From contig CAMIIY010000071.1 of NCBI GenBank assembly GCA_946221045.1, positions 1 through 8,055 of the forward strand: a stretch of DNA of 8,055 bases, read 5' to 3'. Source of the DNA: an uncultured Oceanospirillaceae bacterium. Lineage in GTDB: Bacteria; Pseudomonadota; Gammaproteobacteria; Pseudomonadales; Balneatricaceae. Shown piece by piece: positions 1-5,507 of the stretch; positions within the stretch are counted from its first letter, which is position 1; each line of letters begins with the position of its first letter. The notes beneath the pieces are model-generated. The model did no database searches. It saw only the letters and a list, made by a program, of their open reading frames with translations, and was not told the origin of the DNA. The position numbers and the translations under genes were made by a program.

Positions 1-1
1 T

Positions 2-346
2 CAGAGTAACGCCACTGAGGCCACCATTCCCGGTAAGCGTTATTTTACGATCGGTGAAGTGGCCAGTCTGTGCGATGTCAAAACTCATGTCCTGCGTTAC
101 TGGGAAAAAGAGTTTGAGCAGATCGCACCTGTTAAACGCAATAACCGCCGCTACTATCAACGCCAGGATGTGATCCTGATCCGGCGTATAAAATCCCTTT
201 TATATGAACAGGGATACACCCTGACCGGTGCCAAACAGTTTTTAACCGGCGATCATAATGAAGATGATCAGACCCGTTATAAACAGCTGCTGCGCCAGAC
301 CATTGCTGAACTTGAAGCCTTACTTGCCTCAACCCGGCGTAATTAA
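2..346 (+). CDS. MerR-family transcriptional regulator, 5' end outside the window
   Basis: DNA-binding regulator of the MerR type; 114 residues are visible and the true start lies upstream, because the frame is open to base 2 and the GTG at 59 falls inside the helix-turn-helix. The MerR signature is plain: YFTIGEVASLC opens the recognition HTH, VLRYWEKEF is the wing entry, and NRRYYQRQDV is the second part of the wing. A helical tail (YKQLLRQTIAELEALL) would be the dimerisation helix. There is no C-terminal effector domain and there are no cysteines for metal binding, so it is the short type. From memory, this kind of protein sits directly after ihfA in Pseudomonas and is followed by tRNA-Pro, which matches the tRNA found at 1777. 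Its regulon is not known to me. Confidence 0.9.
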   Translation, partial: QSNATEATIPGKRYFTIGEVASLCDVKTHVLRYWEKEFEQIAPVKRNNRRYYQRQDVILIRRIKSLLYEQGYTLTGAKQFLTGDHNEDDQTRYKQLLRQTIAELEALLASTRRN

Positions 347-427
347 TTGCTACTTAAGTTGCAATCCTTATGTCTTCTCTATTTTGTCCGCAAAGCGCCG
401 ATATGCTCTGGGCTGTTACGCTACTGT

Positions 428-433
428 TATAAC
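428..433 (+). promoter_or_regulatory. possible extended -10 of the FIST gene promoter
   Basis: TATAAC is preceded by TG and one base (TGTTATAAC from 425), an extended -10 element 27 bases before the FIST start codon. No good -35 hexamer lies 16-18 bp upstream; extended -10 promoters can do without one. This would give a leader of about 20 nt carrying the GGAAGG ribosome site. Confidence 0.35.
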
Positions 434-460
434 GGGCATTAAGCCTGCGGAAGGAAACCG

Positions 461-1693
461 ATGAGTGATTGCATTAAAGTTGGCATAGGTCATGCCACCT
501 CAGCCCGGTTAGCGGCTGAACAGGCCCTGTCTGCCACCCCAAAAGCCAATCTGGTTCTGTGCTTTATCAATGCTGCGCTGGATGTGGCAGCCTGTTATGC
601 GGATATCCGGGATGTCTTTGGTGAGAAAGTGCCCATTGTTGGTGGCAGCTCTCTGGGTGAAAGCTCCTCCAGATTAAATGCTCCTCAGGACGGCGCTGTT
701 GTCATTATGAGCCTGCAGAGCAGCTATCTTAGTGTTGGCATCGGTGTCGGTGAAGAATTGACAGATTCGCCACGCAAGGCAGCGATTACCGCGCTGGAAC
801 AGGCGCAGGCACGTCTGCATACCAACCCTACAGTGATGTCGCTGATGACCATTGCGCTGGAGTCCAAAAAACCCACCGAAGCCAGCCGGATTAAGCCTTT
901 TGTAAAGATTATCCTGCCGGATGGGACTTCTGAACGGGAAGAGCCGTTTATGCGTGCGCTGATGAATGAAACCGGCCGCTCACCCCAGATTATTGGTGGT
1001 TCAACTGCTTCACTGCCAGACGCCAAAAACAGCTATCAGATCTGTGATGGGGTTTATCAGGACAGTGCTGTTCTCATCAGCATCAGTACCGCACTGAAAA
1101 TGGGTACCGCCATTGGTCAGCCTTACCTGCCCGCGGGCAGAGGTTTAGTGATTACCAGCGGTGAGGGACGGGTTGTAAAAACCTTTAATGGTAAACCGGC
1201 AGCAGAGGTGCTGAAAAAACTGCTGGGCTGTGATGAGCTGACTCCGGAAGTATTTGCTCAAAATCCGTTTGGTGTGCAGTCCGCAGATGTGTTTGCCGAA
1301 TACACCATCAAAAGCGCCCGGTGTGTGAATCCGGATCAGAGCGTGAGTTTTTATTCCGCGATTACCAATGGCAGTTTCTTGCGTCAGATGAAGACCGACC
1401 GTAACACTGCTGTCAGTCTGTTCAGAAAAGCACTGGAGCGGGCCATCATTGATGCCGGGCGACCGAAAAAGATCGCCGGTGTCATCGTGTTTAATTGTAT
1501 TCTTCGCCATCTGCTGAAGTGTCGGCTGGATATAGATGATGCGCAGTTGATCAGAGAAGTCTGTGGCCAGGATGTCCCCTTTATCGGTTTTAACACCTTC
1601 GGTGAGCAGGGTGCGACCCTCGGTGGGTCACTGGGACATTACAACCAGACAGCCTCGATTCTGGTGATTGGTGACGAAGTCATCACCCAATAA
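461..1693 (+). CDS. FIST N- and C-domain sensory protein
   Basis: A stand-alone FIST protein of 410 aa. FIST domains are predicted small-ligand (possibly amino-acid) sensory modules, usually found fused to or near signal-transduction proteins. The FIST_N part runs from about residue 25 to 225 and contains the typical VPIVGGSSLGE turn (near 60-70) and IIGGSTAS. FIST_C runs from about 225 to 390 and ends with the family-typical VPFIGFNTFGEQG, followed by a terminal strand SILVIGDEV. No kinase, HAMP, GGDEF or membrane segment is attached, so any output must come from a partner. The ATG at 461 has a strong ribosome site (GGAAGG at 449-454, six bases away). It sits 114 bp after the MerR-type gene and 83 bp before tRNA-Pro. 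I see no sign of transfer or damage. The ligand and physiological role are unknown. Confidence 0.88.
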   Translation: MSDCIKVGIGHATSARLAAEQALSATPKANLVLCFINAALDVAACYADIRDVFGEKVPIVGGSSLGESSSRLNAPQDGAVVIMSLQSSYLSVGIGVGEELTDSPRKAAITALEQAQARLHTNPTVMSLMTIALESKKPTEASRIKPFVKIILPDGTSEREEPFMRALMNETGRSPQIIGGSTASLPDAKNSYQICDGVYQDSAVLISISTALKMGTAIGQPYLPAGRGLVITSGEGRVVKTFNGKPAAEVLKKLLGCDELTPEVFAQNPFGVQSADVFAEYTIKSARCVNPDQSVSFYSAITNGSFLRQMKTDRNTAVSLFRKALERAIIDAGRPKKIAGVIVFNCILRHLLKCRLDIDDAQLIREVCGQDVPFIGFNTFGEQGATLGGSLGHYNQTASILVIGDEVITQ

Positions 1694-1708
1694 TCTACTG
1701 AAAAATTC

Positions 1709-1737
1709 TTCACACATTCAGGGCGTTAGGGTACTAT
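1709..1737 (+). promoter_or_regulatory. tRNA-Pro promoter, stable-RNA type
   Basis: TTCACA (1709-1714) and TACTAT (1732-1737) are separated by exactly 17 bp, a near-consensus sigma-70 promoter. It begins 16 bases after the FIST stop codon. The bases just after the -10 (AGCGCCC) are GC-rich, which is the discriminator type seen at stringently controlled stable-RNA promoters. The transcript would start about 33 nt before the tRNA, with a small hairpin TCCGC-AGCA-GCGGA (1751-1764) in the leader. Confidence 0.75.
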
Positions 1738-1776
1738 AGCGCCCTCTTAATCCGCAGCAGCGGATCATGCCTGAGT

Positions 1777-1853
1777 CGGGGCGTAGCGCAGTCTGGTAGC
1801 GCACTTGCATGGGGTGCAAGGGGTCGGAGGTTCAAATCCTCTCGTCCCGACCA
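1777..1853 (+). tRNA. tRNA-Pro (anticodon GGG)
   Basis: A complete 77-nt cloverleaf. The acceptor stem CGGGGCG pairs with CGTCCCG (one G-U), the D-arm is GCGC/GCGC, and the anticodon stem CTTGC/GCAAG carries loop ATGGGGT with anticodon GGG at 1811-1813. The T-arm is GGAGG-TTCAAAT-CCTCT, and the discriminator A plus an encoded CCA end at 1851-1853. It decodes CCC and CCU. The gene has its own promoter. No hairpin-plus-T-run terminator follows; instead a tandem 11-bp repeat lies about 70 bp downstream. Confidence 0.97.
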
Positions 1854-1921
1854 ATAAAATCAGGTAGTTACAAATAATCCTTCCTTCTGAATTTCTTATC
1901 TCCTTTGATTTTGTGAATTTC

Positions 1922-1943
1922 GTGCCCGTTTGGTGCCCGTTTG
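1922..1943. repeat. perfect tandem repeat of GTGCCCGTTTG
   Basis: Two identical 11-bp units, 1922-1932 and 1933-1943, begin 69 bases after the 3' end of tRNA-Pro. One-helical-turn tandem repeats beside a tRNA 3' end are typical of arm-type sites for tyrosine recombinases. They may be the left-over attachment arm of an element that once used this tRNA. No second copy of the tRNA 3' end is present in the window. Confidence 0.6.
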
Positions 1944-2041
1944 TAAAAATATAAGACGGTAATTAAGAATATTTCCTAGATATGGGAAAGGGTGAAAAGC
2001 CTACACTGCAACTGTGTTTTGGTTAACAAGGATGTGAAGCC

Positions 2042-2227
2042 ATGAAAGATACCTGCCCTGATTGTGCTGGTGGTCCTCATCAGCAAGCCCTGAAAGAAAT
2101 ACATGCTATCCCCGGCAGCCGGATCTGCCGTTGTACCTCTTGTGGTGCCTATTGGCTGGAACAGGAAGGGAAGTGGGATCTGCTGTTGTGTGAGTCGAAT
2201 CAGTTACACCAGGCAAAGAGTGCTTAG
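2042..2227 (+). CDS. small zinc-ribbon-like protein
   Basis: A 61-residue protein of unknown function. It has two cysteine knuckles, CPDC at residues 5-8 and CRCTSCG at 29-35, which together would bind one zinc ion. The second is followed by aromatic residues (AYWLEQEGKWDLL), the usual outline of a zinc-ribbon fold in DNA-, RNA- or protein-binding small proteins. The ATG is preceded by AAGGATG (2029-2035), a usable ribosome site. Its TAG stop overlaps the TAA of the convergent yggL-family gene (they share bases 2225-2226), so the two mRNAs must overlap at their 3' ends. I do not recognise a named family. The even cysteine spacing and good ribosome site make a real gene likely. Confidence 0.7.
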   Translation: MKDTCPDCAGGPHQQALKEIHAIPGSRICRCTSCGAYWLEQEGKWDLLLCESNQLHQAKSA

Positions 2228-2532
2228 TTATCCACCAGCGGCCCTATATCGGCCTTGGTTATATGCTGGTGGCTCTCTGCCCAATGTTGGATTTCTGCCC
2301 TCTGCGCTTCACTAGGGGAGTCGTAGCGGCCTGCTGCCATGACGTGCCCCTGTAACTGTGTTTCATTGGTTACGCCCAAATAGCACAGCTCCATTGCTTC
2401 CAACTTGTCAGTGAACTGATCAAGTATCTGATCAATGTTGCTGGTGGACAGGGCGAAGTCTACGGAGAAGGTCTTTACTGCAAATTCATCCAGGTACAGC
2501 TTTTTGCGGATGCGCCGTTTTCTGGTGGTCAT
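2224..2532 (-). CDS. YggL-family (DUF469) 50S ribosome-associated protein
   Basis: A 102-aa protein of the YggL family; E. coli YggL is reported to bind the 50S ribosomal subunit. The N-terminus RKRRIRKKLYLDEF corresponds to the conserved basic RSRRLRKK..IDEF start of the family. It is followed by FSVDFAL, by a segment resembling the EEQIDKTVDDF helix (SNIDQILDQFTDKLEAMEL), and by GRYDSPSEAQRAEIQHW, the counterpart of GKCTEEHQ...RKWL near the C-terminus. The length is near normal (about 105-110). AAGGAC lies upstream of the ATG as ribosome site, and a second AACAAGGAC copy and a small hairpin (CGCC-TGCT-GGCG, 2557-2568) lie further upstream. The C-terminus lacks the usual WW-containing end, so the protein is divergent. 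Whether it is the main chromosomal copy or a paralogue cannot be seen here. Confidence 0.8.
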   Translation of the reverse strand: MTTRKRRIRKKLYLDEFAVKTFSVDFALSTSNIDQILDQFTDKLEAMELCYLGVTNETQLQGHVMAAGRYDSPSEAQRAEIQHWAESHQHITKADIGPLVDN

Positions 2533-2935
2533 GTTTTGTCGTCCTTGTTTTGTGTTCGCCTGCTGGCGGGTCCTTGTTATGTAAGCGGGTAAGGGTAGTT
2601 CGAGCCTCGCATATCTTCCAGTTACCAGGCTTGAAGGTGATTTCCTTCCTTTGGGTATTATCCAAAAAAAAGTTTTTTATTTCGCGCTCGAGTGTGAAAG
2701 CTGAGGGCGGCGGTGTTCAGGCGTGGAATCTGTAGAGATTTGATCCCCCCTGTCTACTAAGTGCCTAACTGTGATCTGCCTCAGAACATGGCTGTTTTTT
2801 CCTCACCTCCCGCACCCTTATCTAGCTGATTAGTTTATCAAAACACCTATCTGGTGCTGAGGTATAACAAGGCTGTGTTTTTGCTCAAGATGTACAGGTC
2901 TAAGTATCTGATACGCATGATAAAACCATGTGTTG
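2533..2935. other. 403-bp gap without a convincing gene
   Basis: This is the upstream region of the yggL-family gene and the likely chromosomal flank of the mobile element. It holds a directly repeated GTCCTTGTT (2541-2549 and 2570-2578) and an A8-G-T6 tract at 2664-2678 that may bend the DNA. Short open frames on the + strand (2550-2735 and from 2854) have non-ATG starts, no ribosome site and no recognisable protein character. I see no RNA gene. Confidence 0.5.
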
Positions 2936-2944
2936 TGGTGGAGG
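2936..2944. other. candidate left attachment site (copy of the ssrA 3' end)
   Basis: TGGTGGAGG is identical to the last nine bases of ssrA as read on this strand (7303-7311). It is the only such match I found left of the integrase gene. It lies just outside the block of co-directional island genes, where attR/attL would be expected, giving an element of about 4367 bp. Nine bases is short for a P4-type attachment core, which is often 15-20 bp or more, so this may be a decayed copy or chance. Confidence 0.35.
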
Positions 2945-2952
2945 CGCATGGA

Positions 2953-2978
2953 ATCCCGATAATTAGCCGAGAATCGGG
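2953..2978. repeat. inverted repeat beside the candidate left end
   Basis: TCCCGAT (2953-2959) pairs with ATCGGGA (2972-2978) across a 12-base spacer. It lies nine bases inside the candidate left attachment site and has no T-run after it on either strand, so it does not look like a terminator. It could be a recombinase or host-factor binding site, or a terminal structure of the element. Confidence 0.45.
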
Positions 2979-3131
2979 AGTTGCAAGCCCAGCCCGTGGT
3001 GGCGTTTTTTGCCAGGGTCCCCCGGCATTGATGGCATTGCCAATGTTGTATTCTGGGTGAGTGTAAACAGTGGGCGGGTCTACGCCCTCGCAGTGGGTTA
3101 GGGGGGCTGGAAAGAACCTTGCCGGGGTGGT
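2979..3131. other. non-coding left end of the element
   Basis: The region lies between the left-end inverted repeat and the stop of the 37-aa gene. On the - strand it is the 3' end of the operon. It holds several small GC-rich inverted repeats, for example GGGCG/CGCCC around 3073-3088 and TGGC/GCCA around 2999-3014 with a T-rich loop. None is a textbook Rho-independent terminator. Confidence 0.35.
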
Positions 3132-3245
3132 CTAGCGGTCAGTCTTCTTAAAGATCCACCATAGCCAAAGACAGAATAGAATCGCAGCTAACCCTGGACG
3201 CTGAACCAGTGCTGCAACTATCAGAATAAGAACTACTTGCTCCAT
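3132..3245 (-). CDS. 37-aa single-pass small membrane protein
   Basis: A short open frame found by reading the - strand downstream of the 306-aa gene: ATG at 3245-3243, TAG at 3134-3132, 37 residues. It starts MEQVVLILIVAALVQRPG, continues with LAAILFCLWLWWIF, and ends in KKTDR. That is almost uninterrupted hydrophobic sequence with a tryptophan-rich interface and a positively charged tail, so one or two short membrane helices broken at RPG, with the C-terminus in the cytoplasm by the positive-inside rule. An AGG lies about nine bases before the ATG as a weak ribosome site. It is 41 bp after the 306-aa gene, same strand, as the last gene of the operon. Size and character fit small membrane toxins, holin-like proteins or regulatory peptides; I cannot choose between them. 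Random AT/GC sequence seldom gives such a clean pattern. Confidence 0.55.
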   Translation of the reverse strand: MEQVVLILIVAALVQRPGLAAILFCLWLWWIFKKTDR

Positions 3246-3286
3246 CTCGCTGCCTGCGTGTCATTCCCTGAGACACTCAGTATAGC

Positions 3287-4207
3287 TTAGAGGCTGGCAG
3301 AGCTATTCAATTCTGCAAGCCATTCCTCAGTGGTCTGTTCTTCAGGTCGCTTCTTAGTTGCAGGTAGCTCAGCAGTAAGTGGCTCAATGCTTTGCTGATC
3401 GACTGTTTTATATTCTGCCCCCTTATCTTCAATATCTTGTAGGGATGTATCCCTGTTTACCTTTAACCTGTTTACCGTATTACCGTAGCAAATTTCCCCC
3501 GTAGTTAAATTTGGCTGTATGCCTTGTGTTGTCTGGGGTTGAGCGGATTCGTTACACACGCTGCTTACACACGCCTTACGCACGTCATACACACCAGTTA
3601 CACACGCCTTACGCACGGTTTGGCCTTTCATAACTGATGAGAACAGCTCATCGTGTGTAATGCTGAGTGGCCTGAGAGAGCTAGTGACAACCTTTTCATC
3701 TTCCTTGTAACAACCCGTTAGTATCAGTTGTTTCAGGTTGCCCATGCGTCTGTGATATGAGCAGTTATCTTTGCGCGGTTTGAATGGGCATAGCTGCCAG
3801 AATTTCACGAAGTCGCTTCTCGGTCTTGGTCTGAATTGTTTTTCAGGTAAAGGGGCACCCTCTTTTCCGTGTTTGGTGTTCCTGTCTCTTGTTAGTTCGA
3901 CATTGAAAATACAGAAAGCCTTTGTGTTGTGTATCAGGTCCAGCATTTGAATACTGGCACCAGCAATGTGAATTACGCAGCCGTTCTTTCTCTTGAATTT
4001 ATATTGCCCGGTGCTATAGCTCTGATACCTGAAAACAGCAATATTCAGGGCTGATCCAATGTCGTGGGCAAGCCGATCTGCGTTTTCTGGAATCCAATCA
4101 TCAGGCACCTCTGAGCCGCTTTGTGGCTCGATTAGCAGTTGACCTTGGCTAACAGATACCCGGTGCCCTTTAAGCAGTACACGGGCTAACAGTGTTGATG
4201 CTGTCAT
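3287..4207 (-). CDS. 306-aa protein with TubC-like N-terminus; candidate replication initiator
   Basis: I do not recognise this as a named protein. Residues 1-50 (TLLARVLLKGHRVSVSQGQLLIEP, then an acidic/helical stretch to LAHDI) resemble the short TubC N-terminal docking-domain fold often annotated in proteins of mobile islands. Residues 55-170 form a basic, probably DNA-binding region with FVKFWQLCPFKPRKDNC and SYHRRMGNLKQL, including Cys140, Cys149 and His152. Residues 198-219 are a peptide repeat (VRKACVTGVYD then VRKACVSSVCN), encoded by the iteron-like DNA array. The rest to residue 306 is polar linker ending in an acidic helix EEWLAEL. A DNA-binding N-terminus, an iteron-coding middle and a C-terminal tail is the plan of phage lambda O, hence my inference of an initiator. 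The ATG has no Shine-Dalgarno (CTCCTTTCACC precedes it); an in-frame TGA upstream rules out a longer start. It lies 19 bp after the winged-helix gene and is probably translationally coupled to it. Confidence 0.7.
   Translation of the reverse strand: MTASTLLARVLLKGHRVSVSQGQLLIEPQSGSEVPDDWIPENADRLAHDIGSALNIAVFRYQSYSTGQYKFKRKNGCVIHIAGASIQMLDLIHNTKAFCIFNVELTRDRNTKHGKEGAPLPEKQFRPRPRSDFVKFWQLCPFKPRKDNCSYHRRMGNLKQLILTGCYKEDEKVVTSSLRPLSITHDELFSSVMKGQTVRKACVTGVYDVRKACVSSVCNESAQPQTTQGIQPNLTTGEICYGNTVNRLKVNRDTSLQDIEDKGAEYKTVDQQSIEPLTAELPATKKRPEEQTTEEWLAELNSSASL
3452..3488. repeat. short repeats in the AT-rich flank of the iteron array
   Basis: CCTGTTTACC occurs at 3452-3461 and 3467-3476 (15 bp apart), and TACCGTA at 3473-3479 and 3481-3487. 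They lie inside the 306-aa gene, 65-100 bp from the iteron-like array. The neighbouring stretch to about 3530 is richer in A+T, with two AAATTT blocks. This is where an origin would have its unwinding region, but the repeats may also be chance. Confidence 0.4.
3552..3660. repeat. iteron-like array, motif TTACRCACG
   Basis: Direct copies are at 3552 (TTACACACG), 3565 (TTACACACG), 3576 (TTACGCACG), 3587 (ATACACACC, degenerate), 3598 (TTACACACG) and 3609 (TTACGCACG). Start-to-start distances are 13, 11, 11, 11 and 11 bp, one helical turn. An inverted perfect copy (CGTGTGTAA) is at 3652-3660. Two of the units form an exact 20-bp repeat, 3565-3584 and 3598-3617. The copies fall in all three codon phases of the overlapping gene, so selection on the protein alone does not explain them. 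This is the layout of binding sites for a replication initiator or a cooperative repressor. Confidence 0.75.
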
Positions 4208-4226
4208 GGTGAAAGGAGAGCGGCAG

Positions 4227-4538
4227 TTAAGCCGCTTTCAGTTTCTGGGTGTAGAAGTCCACCAGCCGTTCAGCTCTTTCCCTGCTTTCCTCTTTCAAGG
4301 TGTAGCGGGTAAAGCGAGCGTTAAACATACCGTAGTTTTCCGGCACACGCTCAAAGGCTAAGTAGTGCTCATTGGCCAGAGTGCTGATAGTCGAGTGCAA
4401 ACATGATTCACCGTAAAGCTGGTGGGCTTCAGGTTGGATCAGTGAGCGGCGCAGCAGATATTTGAGTGCTACAATCTTTTTCGGCAAACGCTTCTGGCTG
4501 GTGCCCTCTGTGGCGGAGGGCGCTGGCATCTTCTCCAT
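4227..4538 (-). CDS. small winged-helix-like DNA-binding protein
   Basis: A 103-aa protein that I assign by pattern only. After a polar start, residues 20-35 (KKIVALKYLLRRSLIQ) look like the first helix. Then LYGESCLHSTISTLANEHYL (42-60) reads as a turn plus recognition helix, and AFERVPENYGMFNARFTRYTL (61-81) as two strands of a wing, followed by a terminal helix. Small proteins with this CLHSTIS...LANEH pattern occur, as I recall, in P4-like islands beside AlpA and rep genes, and are thought to be helix-turn-helix regulators or replication accessories. Its ribosome site is strong (AGGAGG, about nine bases before the ATG). It is 12 bp downstream of alpA and 19 bp upstream of the 306-aa gene, so these three look like one operon. 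Confidence 0.7.
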   Translation of the reverse strand: MEKMPAPSATEGTSQKRLPKKIVALKYLLRRSLIQPEAHQLYGESCLHSTISTLANEHYLAFERVPENYGMFNARFTRYTLKEESRERAERLVDFYTQKLKAA

Positions 4539-4550
4539 GCTGTAACCCTC

Positions 4551-4757
4551 CTATGCGGCGTTATCGTTGCTGGTGGACTCAGTAATGCGATCAGCGATCC
4601 ATTGTTGAATCACTTCAGAATCCCAGGCCACCAATCGGCCTCCCAATGAGATGGGTTTTGGGAATTCATCGCGGGACATTCTGGCGTAAATACAGCTTTT
4701 GCTGAGGCCGGTCAGGTGCTGTACTTCAGATCGGCGTAATAGTCGTTTGGTGTTCAT
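4551..4757 (-). CDS. AlpA-family regulator / excisionase-like
   Basis: A 68-aa DNA-binding protein of the AlpA (phage transcriptional regulator, MerR/Xis-like winged HTH) family. LLRRSEVQHLTGLSKSCIYARM (residues 5-26) is the typical HTH, with FPKPISLGGRLVAWDSEVIQQWI (33-55) the wing and following helix, a near-diagnostic pattern. AlpA was described as an activator of the integrase gene of the CP4-57 element, and relatives act in excision, so here it likely controls int and element excision. The ATG is preceded by AAGGGG, a strong ribosome site. Together with the next two genes it forms a tight cluster (12 and 19 bp gaps). The full domain is present and the length is normal. Confidence 0.93.
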   Translation of the reverse strand: MNTKRLLRRSEVQHLTGLSKSCIYARMSRDEFPKPISLGGRLVAWDSEVIQQWIADRITESTSNDNAA

Positions 4758-4862
4758 GGATTACCCCTTGGTTCCTATGTGGATTTATTGGGGCAAGGCT
4801 ATTGAAGATAAAAACTAAGTCATTCGGAGCAGTTTTTGGTTTTCTTGTAGTGTTTGAATTTC

Positions 4863-5477
4863 CTATGTTTTATCTGACTTTTTTCTTTCGTGTGGGTTTG
4901 TAGGAGCCTCCTCCCAACCATGGTTGGTGAGGATTCTTGTAATCGGATACTGTTTAAGATGCTCGTAATACCAGTCGATCAAACAGCGGTCTGAAATATG
5001 GTAAAAGGCGGCTGTTTCCATGGCTGCGTCTTCAATTCCTTGGCCTTGTTCGACCTTTTCTAACATGTGATGTATAGATGGCCCTTTAATATATTTTTGT
5101 CGCCGGAGATCTGGCAGTTTACGGCCTTTGAGGGGTACAGAGAAAACTTCATCCCATGTGCGTATTTCATAAGAATCCATTTTGAAAAATGCTTTGGTTA
5201 TTGCTAAGGAACACCAATTAGGTAATGGAATATTGCTTTCTCCACAAAAATGTAACCCCTCGAATAATCCTCTTGAATCGCCGTCCTTCCACTTTTTCTC
5301 GCAGAGCGGGAGTAGATTATGCCAGACGGCCCACTGACCCATGGGTGAAGGGCCAGCCTTTCCTGCTTGTTCCCATTGCTTGTGTTTGGCTTCAGCTTCC
5401 TCGTAAGTCATTTTGCTGAGTTGTTCTATATCACTGGTAAACAATCCTTTGAAGGTGTTGCTTTCGTTGTTGTCCAT
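4863..5477 (-). CDS. 204-aa island protein of unknown function
   Basis: Soluble, mainly helical, with no signal peptide or membrane segment. Its core reads WKDGDSRGLFEGLHFC (63-78), IPLPNWCSLAITKAF (83-97), TWDEVFSVPLKG (107-118) and LRRQKYI (124-130). It ends with a segment that looks like a helix-turn-helix (ETAAFYHISDRCLIDWYYEH, 154-173). As I recall, proteins with the order W..GD, then C, P.W, WDE.F..P..G and a C-terminal YY helix recur next to integrase and AlpA genes in proteobacterial islands, but they carry no function name. The start has a good ribosome site (GAGGGG, about six bases before the ATG). It is preceded by a 122-bp leader with a complex inverted repeat, so it probably starts its own transcription unit. 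It could be a regulator, packaging or defence factor; the sequence does not decide. Confidence 0.72.
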   Translation of the reverse strand: MDNNESNTFKGLFTSDIEQLSKMTYEEAEAKHKQWEQAGKAGPSPMGQWAVWHNLLPLCEKKWKDGDSRGLFEGLHFCGESNIPLPNWCSLAITKAFFKMDSYEIRTWDEVFSVPLKGRKLPDLRRQKYIKGPSIHHMLEKVEQGQGIEDAAMETAAFYHISDRCLIDWYYEHLKQYPITRILTNHGWEEAPTNPHERKKSDKT

Positions 5478-5507
5478 TACATCCCCTCAATGCTTCCCTG
5501 CTGAGAT

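Noticed and set aside
724..1596. Open frames on the - strand inside the FIST gene
   Set aside because: They are shadows of a clearly conserved protein on the + strand.
2227..2235. TTATCCACC as a DnaA box
   Set aside because: One mismatch to TTATCCACA, alone, and inside the C-terminal codons of the yggL-family gene, far from the repeat array.
2597..2610. GTTCGAGCCTCGC resembling the T-arm of ssrA
   Set aside because: The likeness does not extend toward the acceptor end, where the integrase core would lie.
2654..2678. A8-G-T6 tract with a preceding TTTGG/CCAAA stem as a terminator
   Set aside because: The stem is only about 5 AT-rich pairs and the tract order does not give a stem followed by a T-run on either strand for a neighbouring gene.
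2550..3060. Two + strand open frames (2550-2735 and 2854-3060)
   Set aside because: Weak starts (the second is GTG), no ribosome site, no recognisable composition or domain; the second also runs across the candidate attachment site.
3552..3617. Short regularly spaced repeats as a CRISPR array
   Set aside because: Units are 9 bp and spacing only 2 bp between them; there are no unique spacers of 25-40 bp and no cas genes.
2440..4575. Other TGGTGGA matches (near 2440 and 4570) as attachment copies
   Set aside because: They match only 7-8 bases, lie inside coding sequence, and the one near 4570 falls inside the alpA gene in the middle of the element.
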